Shown in pieces: positions 47,101 through 54,984 of a stretch of DNA of 64,000 bases; position 1 is the stretch's first letter, and the number at the start of each line of letters is the position of its first letter. The notes beneath the pieces are model-generated. The model had not been told where the DNA came from and ran no database searches. It saw only the letters and a list, made by a program, of their open reading frames with translations. This DNA is from Cupriavidus neocaledonicus (GTDB lineage: Bacteria > Pseudomonadota > Gammaproteobacteria > Burkholderiales > Burkholderiaceae). The stretch spans positions 38,536-102,535 of the forward strand of contig NZ_AQUR01000084.1 in the NCBI RefSeq assembly GCF_000372525.1, read 5' to 3'. The translations under genes were made by a program, and so were the position numbers.

Positions 47101-50100
47101 GCGCATCACCACCTCGGCGCGCAAGCGCGTGGTGGGCGGCTTCTACCGCTATGACAACCGCACCGAGACGCGCGACCTTGGCACCGTATGCGAAACCCGT
47201 ACCGATGCGCAGGGCCGCGCGCGCTGCGAGGTGGCGCTGGAGCAGGCCGGACAGATCGAACTGGTCGCGAGCGCGCGCGACAAGGACGGCCGTACCGCGC
47301 AGGCCGCCACGACGGTGTGGGTCACGCGCCAGGGCGAGCTGTGGTTCGGCGGCGAGAACCATGACCGCATCGACCTGCTGCCGGAGAAGAAGTCCTACGC
47401 ACCGGGCGACACCGCGGTGTTCCAGGTGCGCATGCCGTTCCGCCACGCCACCGCGCTGGTGGCGGTGGAGCGTGAAGGCATCTACCAGACCCAGGTGGTG
47501 GAACTGCACGGCAGCGACCCGACCGTGCGCGTGCAGGTCAAGCCGGAGTGGGGGCCCAATGTGTACGTGTCGGTGCTGGCCCTGCGCGGGCGCCTGCACG
47601 AGGTGCCGTGGTATTCGTTCTTCACCTGGGGCTGGCGCCAGCCGGGCGAGTGGTGGCGCGCGTTCCGCAGCGAAGGGCGCGAGTACGCGGCGCCGACCGC
47701 GCTGGTCGACCTGTCCAAGCCGGCCTTCCGGCTGGGGCTGGCGGAGATTCGCGTCGGCAATGCCGGCCACCGGCTCGACGTCGCCGTGACCCCGGACAAG
47801 ACCAGCTACCCGGTGCGCGGCAAGGCGCGCGTGGCGATCCAGGTCAGGCTGCCCGACGGCAAGCCAGCCGCCAACGGCGAAGTGGCGCTGGCCGCGGTGG
47901 ACCAGGCGCTGCTGGAACTGATGCCCAACACCAGCTGGGACCTGCTCGACGCGATGCTGCAGCGGCGCGGCTACGGTGTCGAGACCTCGACCGCGCAGAT
48001 GGAGATCATCGGGCGCCGCCACTACGGGCGCAAGGCGGTGCCGGCGGGCGGCGGTGGCGGCAAGAGCCCCACGCGCGAGCTGTTCGACACGCTGCTGGTG
48101 TGGAACCCGCGCGTGCAGCTCGACGCCGAGGGCCGTGCCAGCGTCGAGGTGCCGCTCAACGATTCGCTGACCAGCTTCCGCATCGTCGCGGTGGCGGACC
48201 TGGGCCTGGGCCGTTTCGGCACCGGCAGCGCCACCATCGCCGCGACGCAGGACCTGCAGGTGATTTCCGGCCTGCCGCCGCTGGTGCGCGAGGACGATCG
48301 CTACCGCGCCATGTTCACGCTGCGCAATACCACCAGGCGTGCCATGACGGTGCAGGCCAGCGCGCGCGGCACGCTGCTCGGCAACGAGGCCGGCCTGCCG
48401 GCGCAGACCGTGCAGATTCCCGCGGGCGAAGCGCGCGAGATCGGCTGGGACGTGACCGCGCCCGCGCTGCTGGCCTATGCGCGCACCGGCACCGTGATGT
48501 GGGAAGTGCAGGCCAGCGAGCAAGGTACCGGTGGCGCCGCCGACCGCATCAAGGTGTCGCAGCAGATCGTGCCGGCGGTGCCGGTCACGGTGCAGCAGGC
48601 CACGCTGGCACAGGTGGCGCCGTCGCTGTCGATCCCGGTCAAGGCGCCGCCGGGCGCGCTCGCCGACCCCGCCGGCAAGGTGCGCGGCGGGGTGCAGGTC
48701 AACTTCCAGTCATCGCTGGCGGGCGGCATGCCGGGCGTGCGCGAGTGGTTCCGCAACTACCCGTTCACCTGCCTGGAGCAGCGCGCCTCGAAAGCCATCG
48801 GCCTGAACGACGGCGCCGCGTGGGACGCGCTGATGGCGCAGCTGCCGTCCTACCTCGATGCCAACGGCCTGGCCTCGTACTTCCCGCTGAGCAGCGACAG
48901 CGACTACGGCAGCGAAGTGCTGACCGCCTACCTGCTGGCGGTGACCGACGAGGCCGCGCGCGCCGGGCTGGCGCTGCGCATTCCCGATGCGCAGCGCGCC
49001 CAGATGGAGCGCGGCCTGACCGACTTCGTCGAAGGCCGCATCCGCCGCGACGGCTGGTCGCCGGTAGCCGGCACGCAGTACCTGGAGGTGCGCAAGCTGG
49101 CCGCGCTCGAGGCGCTGTCGCGCAGCGGCCATGCGCAGGCGCGCATGCTGGGGTCGATCCAGATCCTGCCGGCGCAGTGGCCGACCTCCGCGCTGCTGGA
49201 CTGGACCCTGCTGCTGACGCGCGTGCAGGACATCCCGCAGCGCGAGCAGCGCCTGGCCGAGGCCCAGCAGCTGCTGCGCTCGCGCCTGACGGTGCAGGGC
49301 ACGCGCCTGGCGTTCTCCACCGAGCGCAACGACAACTGGTGGTGGATGATGGCAGGCGGCGACGTCAACGCCGCGCGCCTGCTGGCGCTGGCGTCGGAAC
49401 TGCCGGGCTGGAAGGAAGATGCGCCGCAACTGGCCACCGGGCTGCTGGGACGCCAGGTGCATGGCGCCTGGGGCACCACCACCGCCAATGCCTGGGGCAT
49501 GCTGGCGGTGACGCGCTTTGCGCAGGCGTTCGAGAAGACGCCGGTGGCCGGCACTGCCCGCGCGAGCATCAGCCATGCCGCCGACGCCACGCGCAGTTTC
49601 GACTGGGCGCGCGCGCAGCGCAGCGACGGCGTGGCGCAAGGCAGTGTCGAGCTGCCGTGGCCGGCTGGTGCCGAGGGTGGCACGCTGCTGGTGGAGCAGG
49701 CCGGCGCGGGCCAGCCGTGGGCCACGGTGCGCGCCATGGCGGCGGTGCCGGTGACCGCGCCGCTGGCCGCCGGCTACCGTATTCAGCGCAGCGTGACGCC
49801 GCAGGAGCAGGCGGTGCCCGGCAAGTGGTCGCGCGGCGACGTCTACCGCGTCAAGCTGGAGATCGATGCGCAGGCCGACATGACCTGGGTGGTGGTCAGC
49901 GACCCGGTACCCGCCGGCGTCACCATCCTCGGCAGCGGTTTGGGCCGCGACTCGGCCATCGCCACGCGCGGCGAGCGGCGCCAGGGCGCGGCGTGGCCGG
50001 CCTATGTCGAGCGCACGCCGCAGGCCTATCGCGAGTACTTCGGCTACCTGCCCAAGGGCAAGGTCTCGGTCGAATACACGGTGCGGCTGAACAACGCCGG

Positions 50101-50200
50101 CGACTTCGCGCTGCCGCCCACGCGCGTCGAAGCGATGTACGCGCCCGACGTGTTCGGCGTGGCGCCCAATGCGCGGCTGGCGGTCGGGGCGCGCCCATGA
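44129..50200 (+). CDS. Bacterial alpha-2-macroglobulin with thioester motif
   Basis: This exported protein of 2,023 residues is a protease-trapping macroglobulin of the YfhM/ECAM type. A signal-like N-terminus (SAAVAVAAALASLAGGALAAQ, mature near 44) is followed by an N-terminal extension and several MG beta-sandwich domains. The MG2 region lies near 670-760. A bait-region-like flexible stretch (SGGDEEMDEDQQGDASADGQ) falls near residue 875. The thioester motif is CLEQ with Cys1548 (YPFTCLEQRASKAIGL), and alpha/alpha-toroid sequences follow. No lipobox was seen, unlike E. coli YfhM. The ATG at 44129 has AGGATGGCAGG upstream; a frame opening at 43490 overlaps the AsnC gene. It overlaps the next gene by 4 nt and belongs to the pbpC operon. 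Confidence 0.95.
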   Translation: MKGIVARADRGLGSSLQQSHLARASAAVAVAAALASLAGGALAAQVSRFSPEGTVGQVRQVAIRFDEAMVPMGDVQATAPAAVSCTGASTSGQARWIDAKNWVYDFASDLPPGVRCSVRMRAGLRSEAGNAYAGKAEYRFETGGPTVVSSRPSGGEIEEDQVFALRFNGAATAASVREHAWCQAQGLGERIPVRLLAGKEREAVLEAIRWDRLAKPAPDAVHLLACQQRLPAAARVQLVLGAGIATPSGVATREERRFDYTVREPFTASFSCEREHAQSPCTPLRPMSVTFSAPVPRKLAEAVVLKTPSGPRAPQFDPDLAPDASVSALTFAAPFAEKAQFTIEVPRKLQDDSGRALANADLFPLKVATAAMPPLAKFAAAPFGVVERFGELPRGKSAQDYPPLLPVTLRNVEADLAVRGVQARAGTVMKLRVDDDAAVMQWLGLVRRLHEASYTRGELDAVLSGRSPYRVNNPRNAVSIETRSVSLLERAAGVQKLAVPKPSGDAPRPFEVVGIPLPEPGFHVVEIASPMLGEALLGKRAPMYVRTAALVTNLGVHFKLGRSSGNEDDGSRSGLAWVTALDDGKPVRDAAVAVRDCSGRLLGEGRTDASGVARFARLAAAPEGACDQNGLSGYFVSARIAATHPQARGKADMAFVMSDWNRGIESWRFNVPTDTSATPTVRAHTIFDRTLLRAGETVSMKHLIRAETAQGFALPPASRPLPTRVTIRHEGSGQSYELPLQWRQTATGGRSAESSFQVPTAAKLGVYTVELETQKGEGTQNDGGARSYPSGSFRVEAFRLPVLAGTLQVAGKAGSVVAPAELPLGVEIHYLSGGGAAGLPVRVSALLRDKYVSFPGYDEFSFNPPRAQRESGGDEEMDEDQQGDASADGQKLVADKLPLTLDKNGNGSVTLRKLPKTDAPRDLVLEAGFADPNGEIQTLRQTVPVWPAAVVAGIRTDDWVSVKQKLAVHGVVLDVNGKPVADAPVKVNARARITTSARKRVVGGFYRYDNRTETRDLGTVCETRTDAQGRARCEVALEQAGQIELVASARDKDGRTAQAATTVWVTRQGELWFGGENHDRIDLLPEKKSYAPGDTAVFQVRMPFRHATALVAVEREGIYQTQVVELHGSDPTVRVQVKPEWGPNVYVSVLALRGRLHEVPWYSFFTWGWRQPGEWWRAFRSEGREYAAPTALVDLSKPAFRLGLAEIRVGNAGHRLDVAVTPDKTSYPVRGKARVAIQVRLPDGKPAANGEVALAAVDQALLELMPNTSWDLLDAMLQRRGYGVETSTAQMEIIGRRHYGRKAVPAGGGGGKSPTRELFDTLLVWNPRVQLDAEGRASVEVPLNDSLTSFRIVAVADLGLGRFGTGSATIAATQDLQVISGLPPLVREDDRYRAMFTLRNTTRRAMTVQASARGTLLGNEAGLPAQTVQIPAGEAREIGWDVTAPALLAYARTGTVMWEVQASEQGTGGAADRIKVSQQIVPAVPVTVQQATLAQVAPSLSIPVKAPPGALADPAGKVRGGVQVNFQSSLAGGMPGVREWFRNYPFTCLEQRASKAIGLNDGAAWDALMAQLPSYLDANGLASYFPLSSDSDYGSEVLTAYLLAVTDEAARAGLALRIPDAQRAQMERGLTDFVEGRIRRDGWSPVAGTQYLEVRKLAALEALSRSGHAQARMLGSIQILPAQWPTSALLDWTLLLTRVQDIPQREQRLAEAQQLLRSRLTVQGTRLAFSTERNDNWWWMMAGGDVNAARLLALASELPGWKEDAPQLATGLLGRQVHGAWGTTTANAWGMLAVTRFAQAFEKTPVAGTARASISHAADATRSFDWARAQRSDGVAQGSVELPWPAGAEGGTLLVEQAGAGQPWATVRAMAAVPVTAPLAAGYRIQRSVTPQEQAVPGKWSRGDVYRVKLEIDAQADMTWVVVSDPVPAGVTILGSGLGRDSAIATRGERRQGAAWPAYVERTPQAYREYFGYLPKGKVSVEYTVRLNNAGDFALPPTRVEAMYAPDVFGVAPNARLAVGARP

Positions 50201-50901
50201 GCTGGCTTTCGGCGATGATGCCGGCGCGCGTGCGCGAGTGGTGGCTCGCGGGCACCATGGCCGGCCTCATCTACGGTGCGCTGCTGGTGCAGGTGGCGCT
50301 GGACCTGCCCGAGGGCGCGCCGCTGACCGGGCATATCGCCATGCAGCCGGCATGGAAGACGGCGATGGCGGTGCTGCTGGCGCGCGCCGCGTGGTTCCAT
50401 CGCGTCCCCGGCGAGCGCCGCTGGCTGGTCACGGCGCTGCTGTGCTCGGCGCTGGGCGATTTCCTGCTGGCGCTGCCGACGCTGTCGTTTTCGTTCGTGG
50501 GCGGGCTCGGCGCCTTCCTGCTGGCGCACCTGGCCTACCTGCGCCTGCTGGTGCCGCTGGCGGGCGACACCCGCCCGCACCGGCTGATTGCCTGCGGCGC
50601 CATGCTTGGCGTGGCGGGCACCATGCTGGGCCGCTTCTGGCCCAACCTCGGCACGCTGGCCGTGCCGGTGACGCTGTACGTGGGCGTGCTCGCCGCCATG
50701 GTGTGCAGCGCGCTGGTGGCGCGCCTGCCGACGCCGCTGGCGGCGCTGGGGGCGCTGTGCTTTGCCGCGTCGGACCTGATGATCGGCATCGCGCGCTTCC
50801 TGGTGCCGTTCGAATCGTTCCAGCTGGGCATCTGGTGGACCTACGCCGCGGCGCAGGTGCTGCTGGTCGCCGGCCTGGTAGCGGGACGCACGCAGCCATG
50901 A
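50197..50901 (+). CDS. YhhN-family (lysoplasmalogenase/TMEM86-like) membrane protein
   Basis: This 234-residue inner-membrane protein has about eight hydrophobic helices and the YhhN signature residues (LLCSALGDFLLAL, FLLAHLAYLRLL and ALCFAASDLMIGI). The acidic residues in the SALGDFLL and AASDLMIG segments are conserved in the family, and some members cleave the vinyl-ether bond of lysoplasmalogens. The start overlaps the macroglobulin stop by 4 nt, and its own stop overlaps the pbpC start by 4 nt. It is therefore fully coupled between two periplasmic cell-wall-associated proteins, an unusual place for a lipid enzyme. Confidence 0.9.
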   Translation: MSWLSAMMPARVREWWLAGTMAGLIYGALLVQVALDLPEGAPLTGHIAMQPAWKTAMAVLLARAAWFHRVPGERRWLVTALLCSALGDFLLALPTLSFSFVGGLGAFLLAHLAYLRLLVPLAGDTRPHRLIACGAMLGVAGTMLGRFWPNLGTLAVPVTLYVGVLAAMVCSALVARLPTPLAALGALCFAASDLMIGIARFLVPFESFQLGIWWTYAAAQVLLVAGLVAGRTQP

Positions 50902-53123
50902 CGCGGCGCCTGGCATGGGTTGCGATGGCGGCGGCGCTGGCCTGGCCGGCGCCGGCCGCGGCCTTGCCCACCTTCGCCCAGGTGCGCGCCGACTGGCGCA
51001 GCGCCGACGTGGTGGTGCTGGACCGCGACGGCGAGCCGGTCGGCCGCGTGCGCGACGACTTCCGCGCGCGCCGCGGCGACTGGGTGGCGCTGGCCGACAC
51101 CTCGCCCGCGCTGCGCACCGCCATCGTGCTGTCGGAGGACCGGCGCTTCTATGCGCATAGCGGCGTCGACTGGCACGGCGTGGCCGCGGCGGCCTGGGCC
51201 AATTTGTGGAACACGCGCACGCGCGGGGCTTCCACGCTGACCATGCAGCTGGCCGGCCTGCTCGACGAAGACCTGCGCCGCCCGGGCGCGCCGGGGCAGG
51301 GGCGCAGCCTGACGCAGAAGCTGGGACAGGCGGCCGGCGCCGCGGTGCTGGAGCGCAGCTGGAGCAAGGACCAGATCCTCGAGGCCTACCTGAACCTGGT
51401 GCCGTTCCGCGGCGAACTGGTGGGCCTGTCGGCGATGTCGCAGGTGCTGTTCGGCAAATATCCCGAGGGTCTCGATGCGCGCGAATCGGCGCTGGCGGTG
51501 GCGCTGGTGCGCGCGCCCAATGCGCGCGCCGCGCAGGTGGCCAGCCGCGCCTGCGGCATCCTGCGCGAGATGCGGCTGCCGCGCGAGTGCGACGGCCTCG
51601 AAGGCTTTGCGCAACTGGCGCTGCTGCGCACCGGCCCGGTGGCGCAGCGCACCGCGGCTGCCGCGCCGTCGGCGGGGTTCAGGCAGCTGGCGCCGCACCT
51701 GTCGCGGCACCTGGTCAGCGAGACGCGCGCGCAGCTGCCAGCCGGCGCCGCCATGCCCGCGCGCATCGTGTCGACGCTCGACGCCCGCCTGCAACGCGCT
51801 GCCGTGGCCAGCCTGGACCGCCACCTGCGCGAACTGGCCGGGCGCAACGTCGAGGACGGCGCGGTGGTGGTGATCGACAACGCCAGCGGCGACGTGCTGG
51901 CCTACGTGGGCTCGTCCGGCGCGCTGTCCGGCGCCGCGCAGGTGGACCACGCGGCGGCGCTGCGCCAGGCGGGATCGACGCTCAAGCCGTTCCTGTACGC
52001 GCAGGCGCTGGAAGAGAAGCGGCTGACCGCGGCCTCGCTGCTCGACGACCGGCCGGTGAACCTGCCGGTCGGCGGCGGGCTCTACGTGCCGCAGAACTAC
52101 GACCACCGCTATGCCGGCTGGGTCAGCCTGCGCGCGTCGCTGGCCGCATCGCTGAACGTGCCGGCGGTGCGCACGCTGGTAATGGTGACCCCCCACCGCT
52201 TCCACAAGCGCCTGGTGGCGCTGGGGCTGCCGCTGACCGAGGCGGGCGACTACTACGGCTACAGCCTGGCGCTGGGCAGCGCGGATGTGTCGCTGCTGGC
52301 GCTGACCAATGCCTACCGCGCGCTCGCCAATGGCGGCAGCTACGCGCCGCCACGGCTGCGGCAGGGCGCGCCAGCGGCGGCGCCGAAGGCCGTGCTGCAG
52401 CCGGGCGCGAGCTACGTGATCGCCGACATCCTGTCCGACCGCCACGCCCGTGCCCGCACCTTCGGCCTCGACAGCCCGCTTACCACGCGCTTCTGGACCG
52501 CGGTGAAGACCGGCACCAGCAAAGACATGCGCGACAACTGGTGCATCGGCTGGTCGCAGCACTACACCGTGGGGGTGTGGGTCGGCAATGCCAGCGGCGC
52601 CAGCATGCGCGACGTCTCCGGCGTGTCGGGCGCGGCCCCGGTGTGGCACGACGTGATGGAGGCGCTGCACCGCACGCGCCCCAGCCAGGCGCCCGCGATG
52701 CCCGCCGGGGTGGAGCGCGTTGCGCTGCGCTTCGACGATGGGCTGGAACCGTCGCGCGACGAAGTGTTCCTCGCCGGCACCGCGGTCCGGCGCGTCAGCG
52801 TGGCCGCACCGGCGGCGCGCCCGAGTGCGCCCATGATCGCCACGCCGGCGGACGGCACCGTGTTTGCGCTGGATCCCGACATGCCGCCGGCGGCGCAGCG
52901 GGTGTGGTTCCATGCGCAGGGCGCGGCCGGCCAGGCGGCGCGCGCGGTCAGCTGGCGCATGGACGGCAAGCCGCTCGGGCGGGGCGGCGAGGTGGCGTGG
53001 CTGCCCTGGCCGGGCCGGCACCAGGTGGAGCTGCTCGATGCCGCCGGCAAGGTAGTGGACCGCATCGGCATCGAAGTGCGCGGCGCTTCGGTGCGCGCGC
53101 CCGTGCCCACGGCCCGGCGCTGA
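50898..53123 (+). CDS. pbpC: Penicillin-binding protein 1C
   Basis: This 741-residue bifunctional murein synthase has an N-terminal signal/anchor (MTRRLAWVAMAAALAWPAPA) and a GT51 glycosyltransferase. The latter has catalytic Glu80 in VLSEDRRFYAHSGVDWHG, plus GASTLTMQLAGLL and RSLTQKLGQ. The transpeptidase domain has SxxK at Ser360 (GSTLKPF), SLN and KTGTS motifs. The C-terminal biPBP_C domain (about 650-735) reads VFALDPDMPPAAQRVWFHAQG. The macroglobulin/PbpC pair is a known association thought to protect the cell during wall repair; here it is joined by a YhhN-family gene. Confidence 0.96.
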   Translation: MTRRLAWVAMAAALAWPAPAAALPTFAQVRADWRSADVVVLDRDGEPVGRVRDDFRARRGDWVALADTSPALRTAIVLSEDRRFYAHSGVDWHGVAAAAWANLWNTRTRGASTLTMQLAGLLDEDLRRPGAPGQGRSLTQKLGQAAGAAVLERSWSKDQILEAYLNLVPFRGELVGLSAMSQVLFGKYPEGLDARESALAVALVRAPNARAAQVASRACGILREMRLPRECDGLEGFAQLALLRTGPVAQRTAAAAPSAGFRQLAPHLSRHLVSETRAQLPAGAAMPARIVSTLDARLQRAAVASLDRHLRELAGRNVEDGAVVVIDNASGDVLAYVGSSGALSGAAQVDHAAALRQAGSTLKPFLYAQALEEKRLTAASLLDDRPVNLPVGGGLYVPQNYDHRYAGWVSLRASLAASLNVPAVRTLVMVTPHRFHKRLVALGLPLTEAGDYYGYSLALGSADVSLLALTNAYRALANGGSYAPPRLRQGAPAAAPKAVLQPGASYVIADILSDRHARARTFGLDSPLTTRFWTAVKTGTSKDMRDNWCIGWSQHYTVGVWVGNASGASMRDVSGVSGAAPVWHDVMEALHRTRPSQAPAMPAGVERVALRFDDGLEPSRDEVFLAGTAVRRVSVAAPAARPSAPMIATPADGTVFALDPDMPPAAQRVWFHAQGAAGQAARAVSWRMDGKPLGRGGEVAWLPWPGRHQVELLDAAGKVVDRIGIEVRGASVRAPVPTARR

Positions 53124-53216
53124 GGCCCGTAGCGAAGTGTTCGGACCCGCGCCGCGGCCGGCGCCGCTGGCCGTGGGCAATAATGGCGCTTCGCCATATC
53201 CCGCAGGAACCCGCGC

Positions 53217-54167
53217 ATGTCCCTCGTTGCCCTCGATGCCGCCGCCACCGCGGCGCGCCTGCCGTATCCCGAACTGGCGCAAGCCATTGCCGACATGCTG
53301 GCCGAGCTGCGCGACGGCACCGCCATGGCGCCGCCGCGCATCGCGCTGCCGGTCGGCGACGGGCAGGGCGCGGGCACGCTGCTGGTGATGCCGGCGCGCA
53401 ACCGCGAGCTGGTGATGACCAAGAACATCACCGTGCATCCCGGCAACCCGCAGCGCGGCCTGCCCAGCATCCTCGGCGAAGTGGTGGTGGCCGATGCGCA
53501 TACCGGGGCGCGCATCGCCATGCTCGACGGCCCCACCGTGACGGGGCGGCGCACCGCGGCGGTGTCGCTGCTGGCGGCGCAGCGCTTTGCCGCGCGCCCG
53601 GACGGCGAGCTGCTGATCGTCGGCGCGGGGGTGCAGGCGCTGACGCACCTGGAGGCCTTCGTCGCCGGGCTGGGCGTGCGCCGGCTGTGGCTGCATTCGC
53701 GCACGCGCGACAAGGCCGAGGCGCTCGCCGCGCATGCGCGCACGCTGGGGGTGGACGCGCATGTGGCCGAGTCGGTCGCGGCGGTATTGCCGCGCGTGTC
53801 GATGGTGGTCACGGTGACGTCGAGCCGCAGCCCGGTGCTGCCGGACCTGGACAGCGGGCTCTGGCGCGACCATCACTTCATTGCCGCGGTCGGCGCGTTC
53901 CGGCCCGACATGTGCGAGCTGCCGCCGGCACTGTGCCATGCCGCCGCGGACCATGGCCGCCTGCTGGCCGATACCCTGTTCGGCATCGAGGACGAGGCCG
54001 GCGACCTGCTGCAGGCCGGCATCGACTGGGCCGAGGTGCAGCCGTTCGAGACCGCGATCCTGCAGGCCGACGCGATCCGCGCGCGCGCCGGCAGCCCGCT
54101 GGTGTTCAAGAGCGTGGGCTATGCGCTGTGGGACCTGGCCGCGTGCGTGCTCGCCAGCCGCGCCTGA
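53217..54167 (+). CDS. Ornithine cyclodeaminase/mu-crystallin family protein
   Basis: This 316-residue NAD(P)-dependent enzyme has a Rossmann core: LLIVGAGVQALTHLEAFVAGLG (about 140-161). Substrate-site residues are in ELVMTKNITVHPGN and GPTVTGRRTAAVSLLAAQRF. It is closest in style to delta-1-pyrroline-2-carboxylate / delta-1-piperideine-2-carboxylate reductases of proline or lysine catabolism. Ornithine cyclodeaminase proper is possible but not favoured. It is convergent with the TetR gene, the two stop codons abutting (54167/54168). No catabolic cluster surrounds it. Confidence 0.85.
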   Translation: MSLVALDAAATAARLPYPELAQAIADMLAELRDGTAMAPPRIALPVGDGQGAGTLLVMPARNRELVMTKNITVHPGNPQRGLPSILGEVVVADAHTGARIAMLDGPTVTGRRTAAVSLLAAQRFAARPDGELLIVGAGVQALTHLEAFVAGLGVRRLWLHSRTRDKAEALAAHARTLGVDAHVAESVAAVLPRVSMVVTVTSSRSPVLPDLDSGLWRDHHFIAAVGAFRPDMCELPPALCHAAADHGRLLADTLFGIEDEAGDLLQAGIDWAEVQPFETAILQADAIRARAGSPLVFKSVGYALWDLAACVLASRA

Positions 54168-54806
54168 TCAGCGGTCGCGCTCGCGCAGCCAGTCGGCGAA
54201 CAGTTCGCGCGCCGGCGCCAGGAAGGCGGCGATCGGTTCGCGGCGGTCGCTGGCGTACCAGTGGCAGTAGCAGCCGTGGATGGTGGCAACCATCAGGCGC
54301 GCCATCGGCGCGGGCAGCGGACGGCCGGGGGCCGACAATGCCGCGACCAGGTCCTGCACGTGGCTGTCCCAGCTGCGGCGGATTTCCTCGCGCACGCTGG
54401 CCGGCACGCTGCCGGAGAACAGCAGCGCCAGCACCACGCCCTTGGCCTCGGGATTGGCGGTGAGGTAGTCAGCGACCCGGTCGAAGCTGTTCTCGAGCCG
54501 GCGCGCCGCCGTCCTGCCCTGGTGCGGTTCGGCGCCCAGCGTTTCGCCGATCTGCCGGAACAGGCTGGTGGCGGCCTCGGCCAGCAGCATCTCCTTGCTG
54601 CCGAAATGCCAGAGCAGGCTGCTCTTGGCCACGCCGGCCTCGGCGGAAATCTGGTCCAGCGTCACCTCGGCGTAGCCATGTGCGCTGATCAGCCCGCGCG
54701 TGACCGCGAGCACGCGTTCGCGCGTTTCCAGCCCGCGCCGGTTCTTGGCGACGGGGGCGGAGGAGACGGGCGTTGCAGGCTCGGCGGACTGGCGGATCGG
54801 GGGCAT
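54168..54806 (-). CDS. TetR-family repressor
   Basis: This 212-residue regulator has an N-terminal HTH (RERVLAVTRGLISAHGYAEVTLDQISAEAGVAKSSLLWHFGSKEMLLAEA in pieces, about 28-77). A C-terminal ligand-binding and dimer domain follows, with SVPASVREEIRRSWDSHVQDLVAAL. The ATG at 54806 (MPPIRQSAEP) gives a short disordered lead. It is divergent from the alkylsulfatase gene, and a near-perfect 24-bp inverted repeat lies in the shared region at 54905-54928. Autorepression and repression of the sulfatase gene are likely. Confidence 0.9.
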   Translation of the reverse strand: MPPIRQSAEPATPVSSAPVAKNRRGLETRERVLAVTRGLISAHGYAEVTLDQISAEAGVAKSSLLWHFGSKEMLLAEAATSLFRQIGETLGAEPHQGRTAARRLENSFDRVADYLTANPEAKGVVLALLFSGSVPASVREEIRRSWDSHVQDLVAALSAPGRPLPAPMARLMVATIHGCYCHWYASDRREPIAAFLAPARELFADWLRERDR

Positions 54807-54904
54807 GGTGGGATGGCAACAGGGCGCGATATGGCATTGCGGCCGCCTGGATGGGCGGCTGGGCTCTATTTGACAGTAGACGAGGTCTGCCAGCAAACTC
54901 CGGA

Positions 54905-54928
54905 ATTGTACTGAACGTTCAGCACAAT
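54905..54928. promoter_or_regulatory. Inverted-repeat operator between tetR-like and alkylsulfatase genes
   Basis: Arms ATTGTACTGAAC and GTTCAGCACAAT form a 24-bp palindrome with a single mismatched pair; the inner CTGAACGTTCAG (54911-54922) is perfect. It sits 56 bp before the alkylsulfatase ATG and 98 bp before the TetR gene, as expected for a TetR-family dimer site. Confidence 0.75.
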
Positions 54929-54984
54929 GACACAAGTGTTGTCGGCCGCACCACTGCGTCCGGCGCAGGATCCAGGAGACCAGG

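Noticed and set aside
44498..48523. A 1,341-codon open frame on the minus strand across the macroglobulin gene
   Set aside because: It is antisense to a well-supported gene, is His/Arg/Gln-rich with no motif, and is an effect of high-GC third positions.
50841..53954. A 1,037-codon minus-strand open frame opposite pbpC and the cyclodeaminase-family gene
   Set aside because: It is complementary to recognised genes with intact catalytic motifs and shows no family resemblance.
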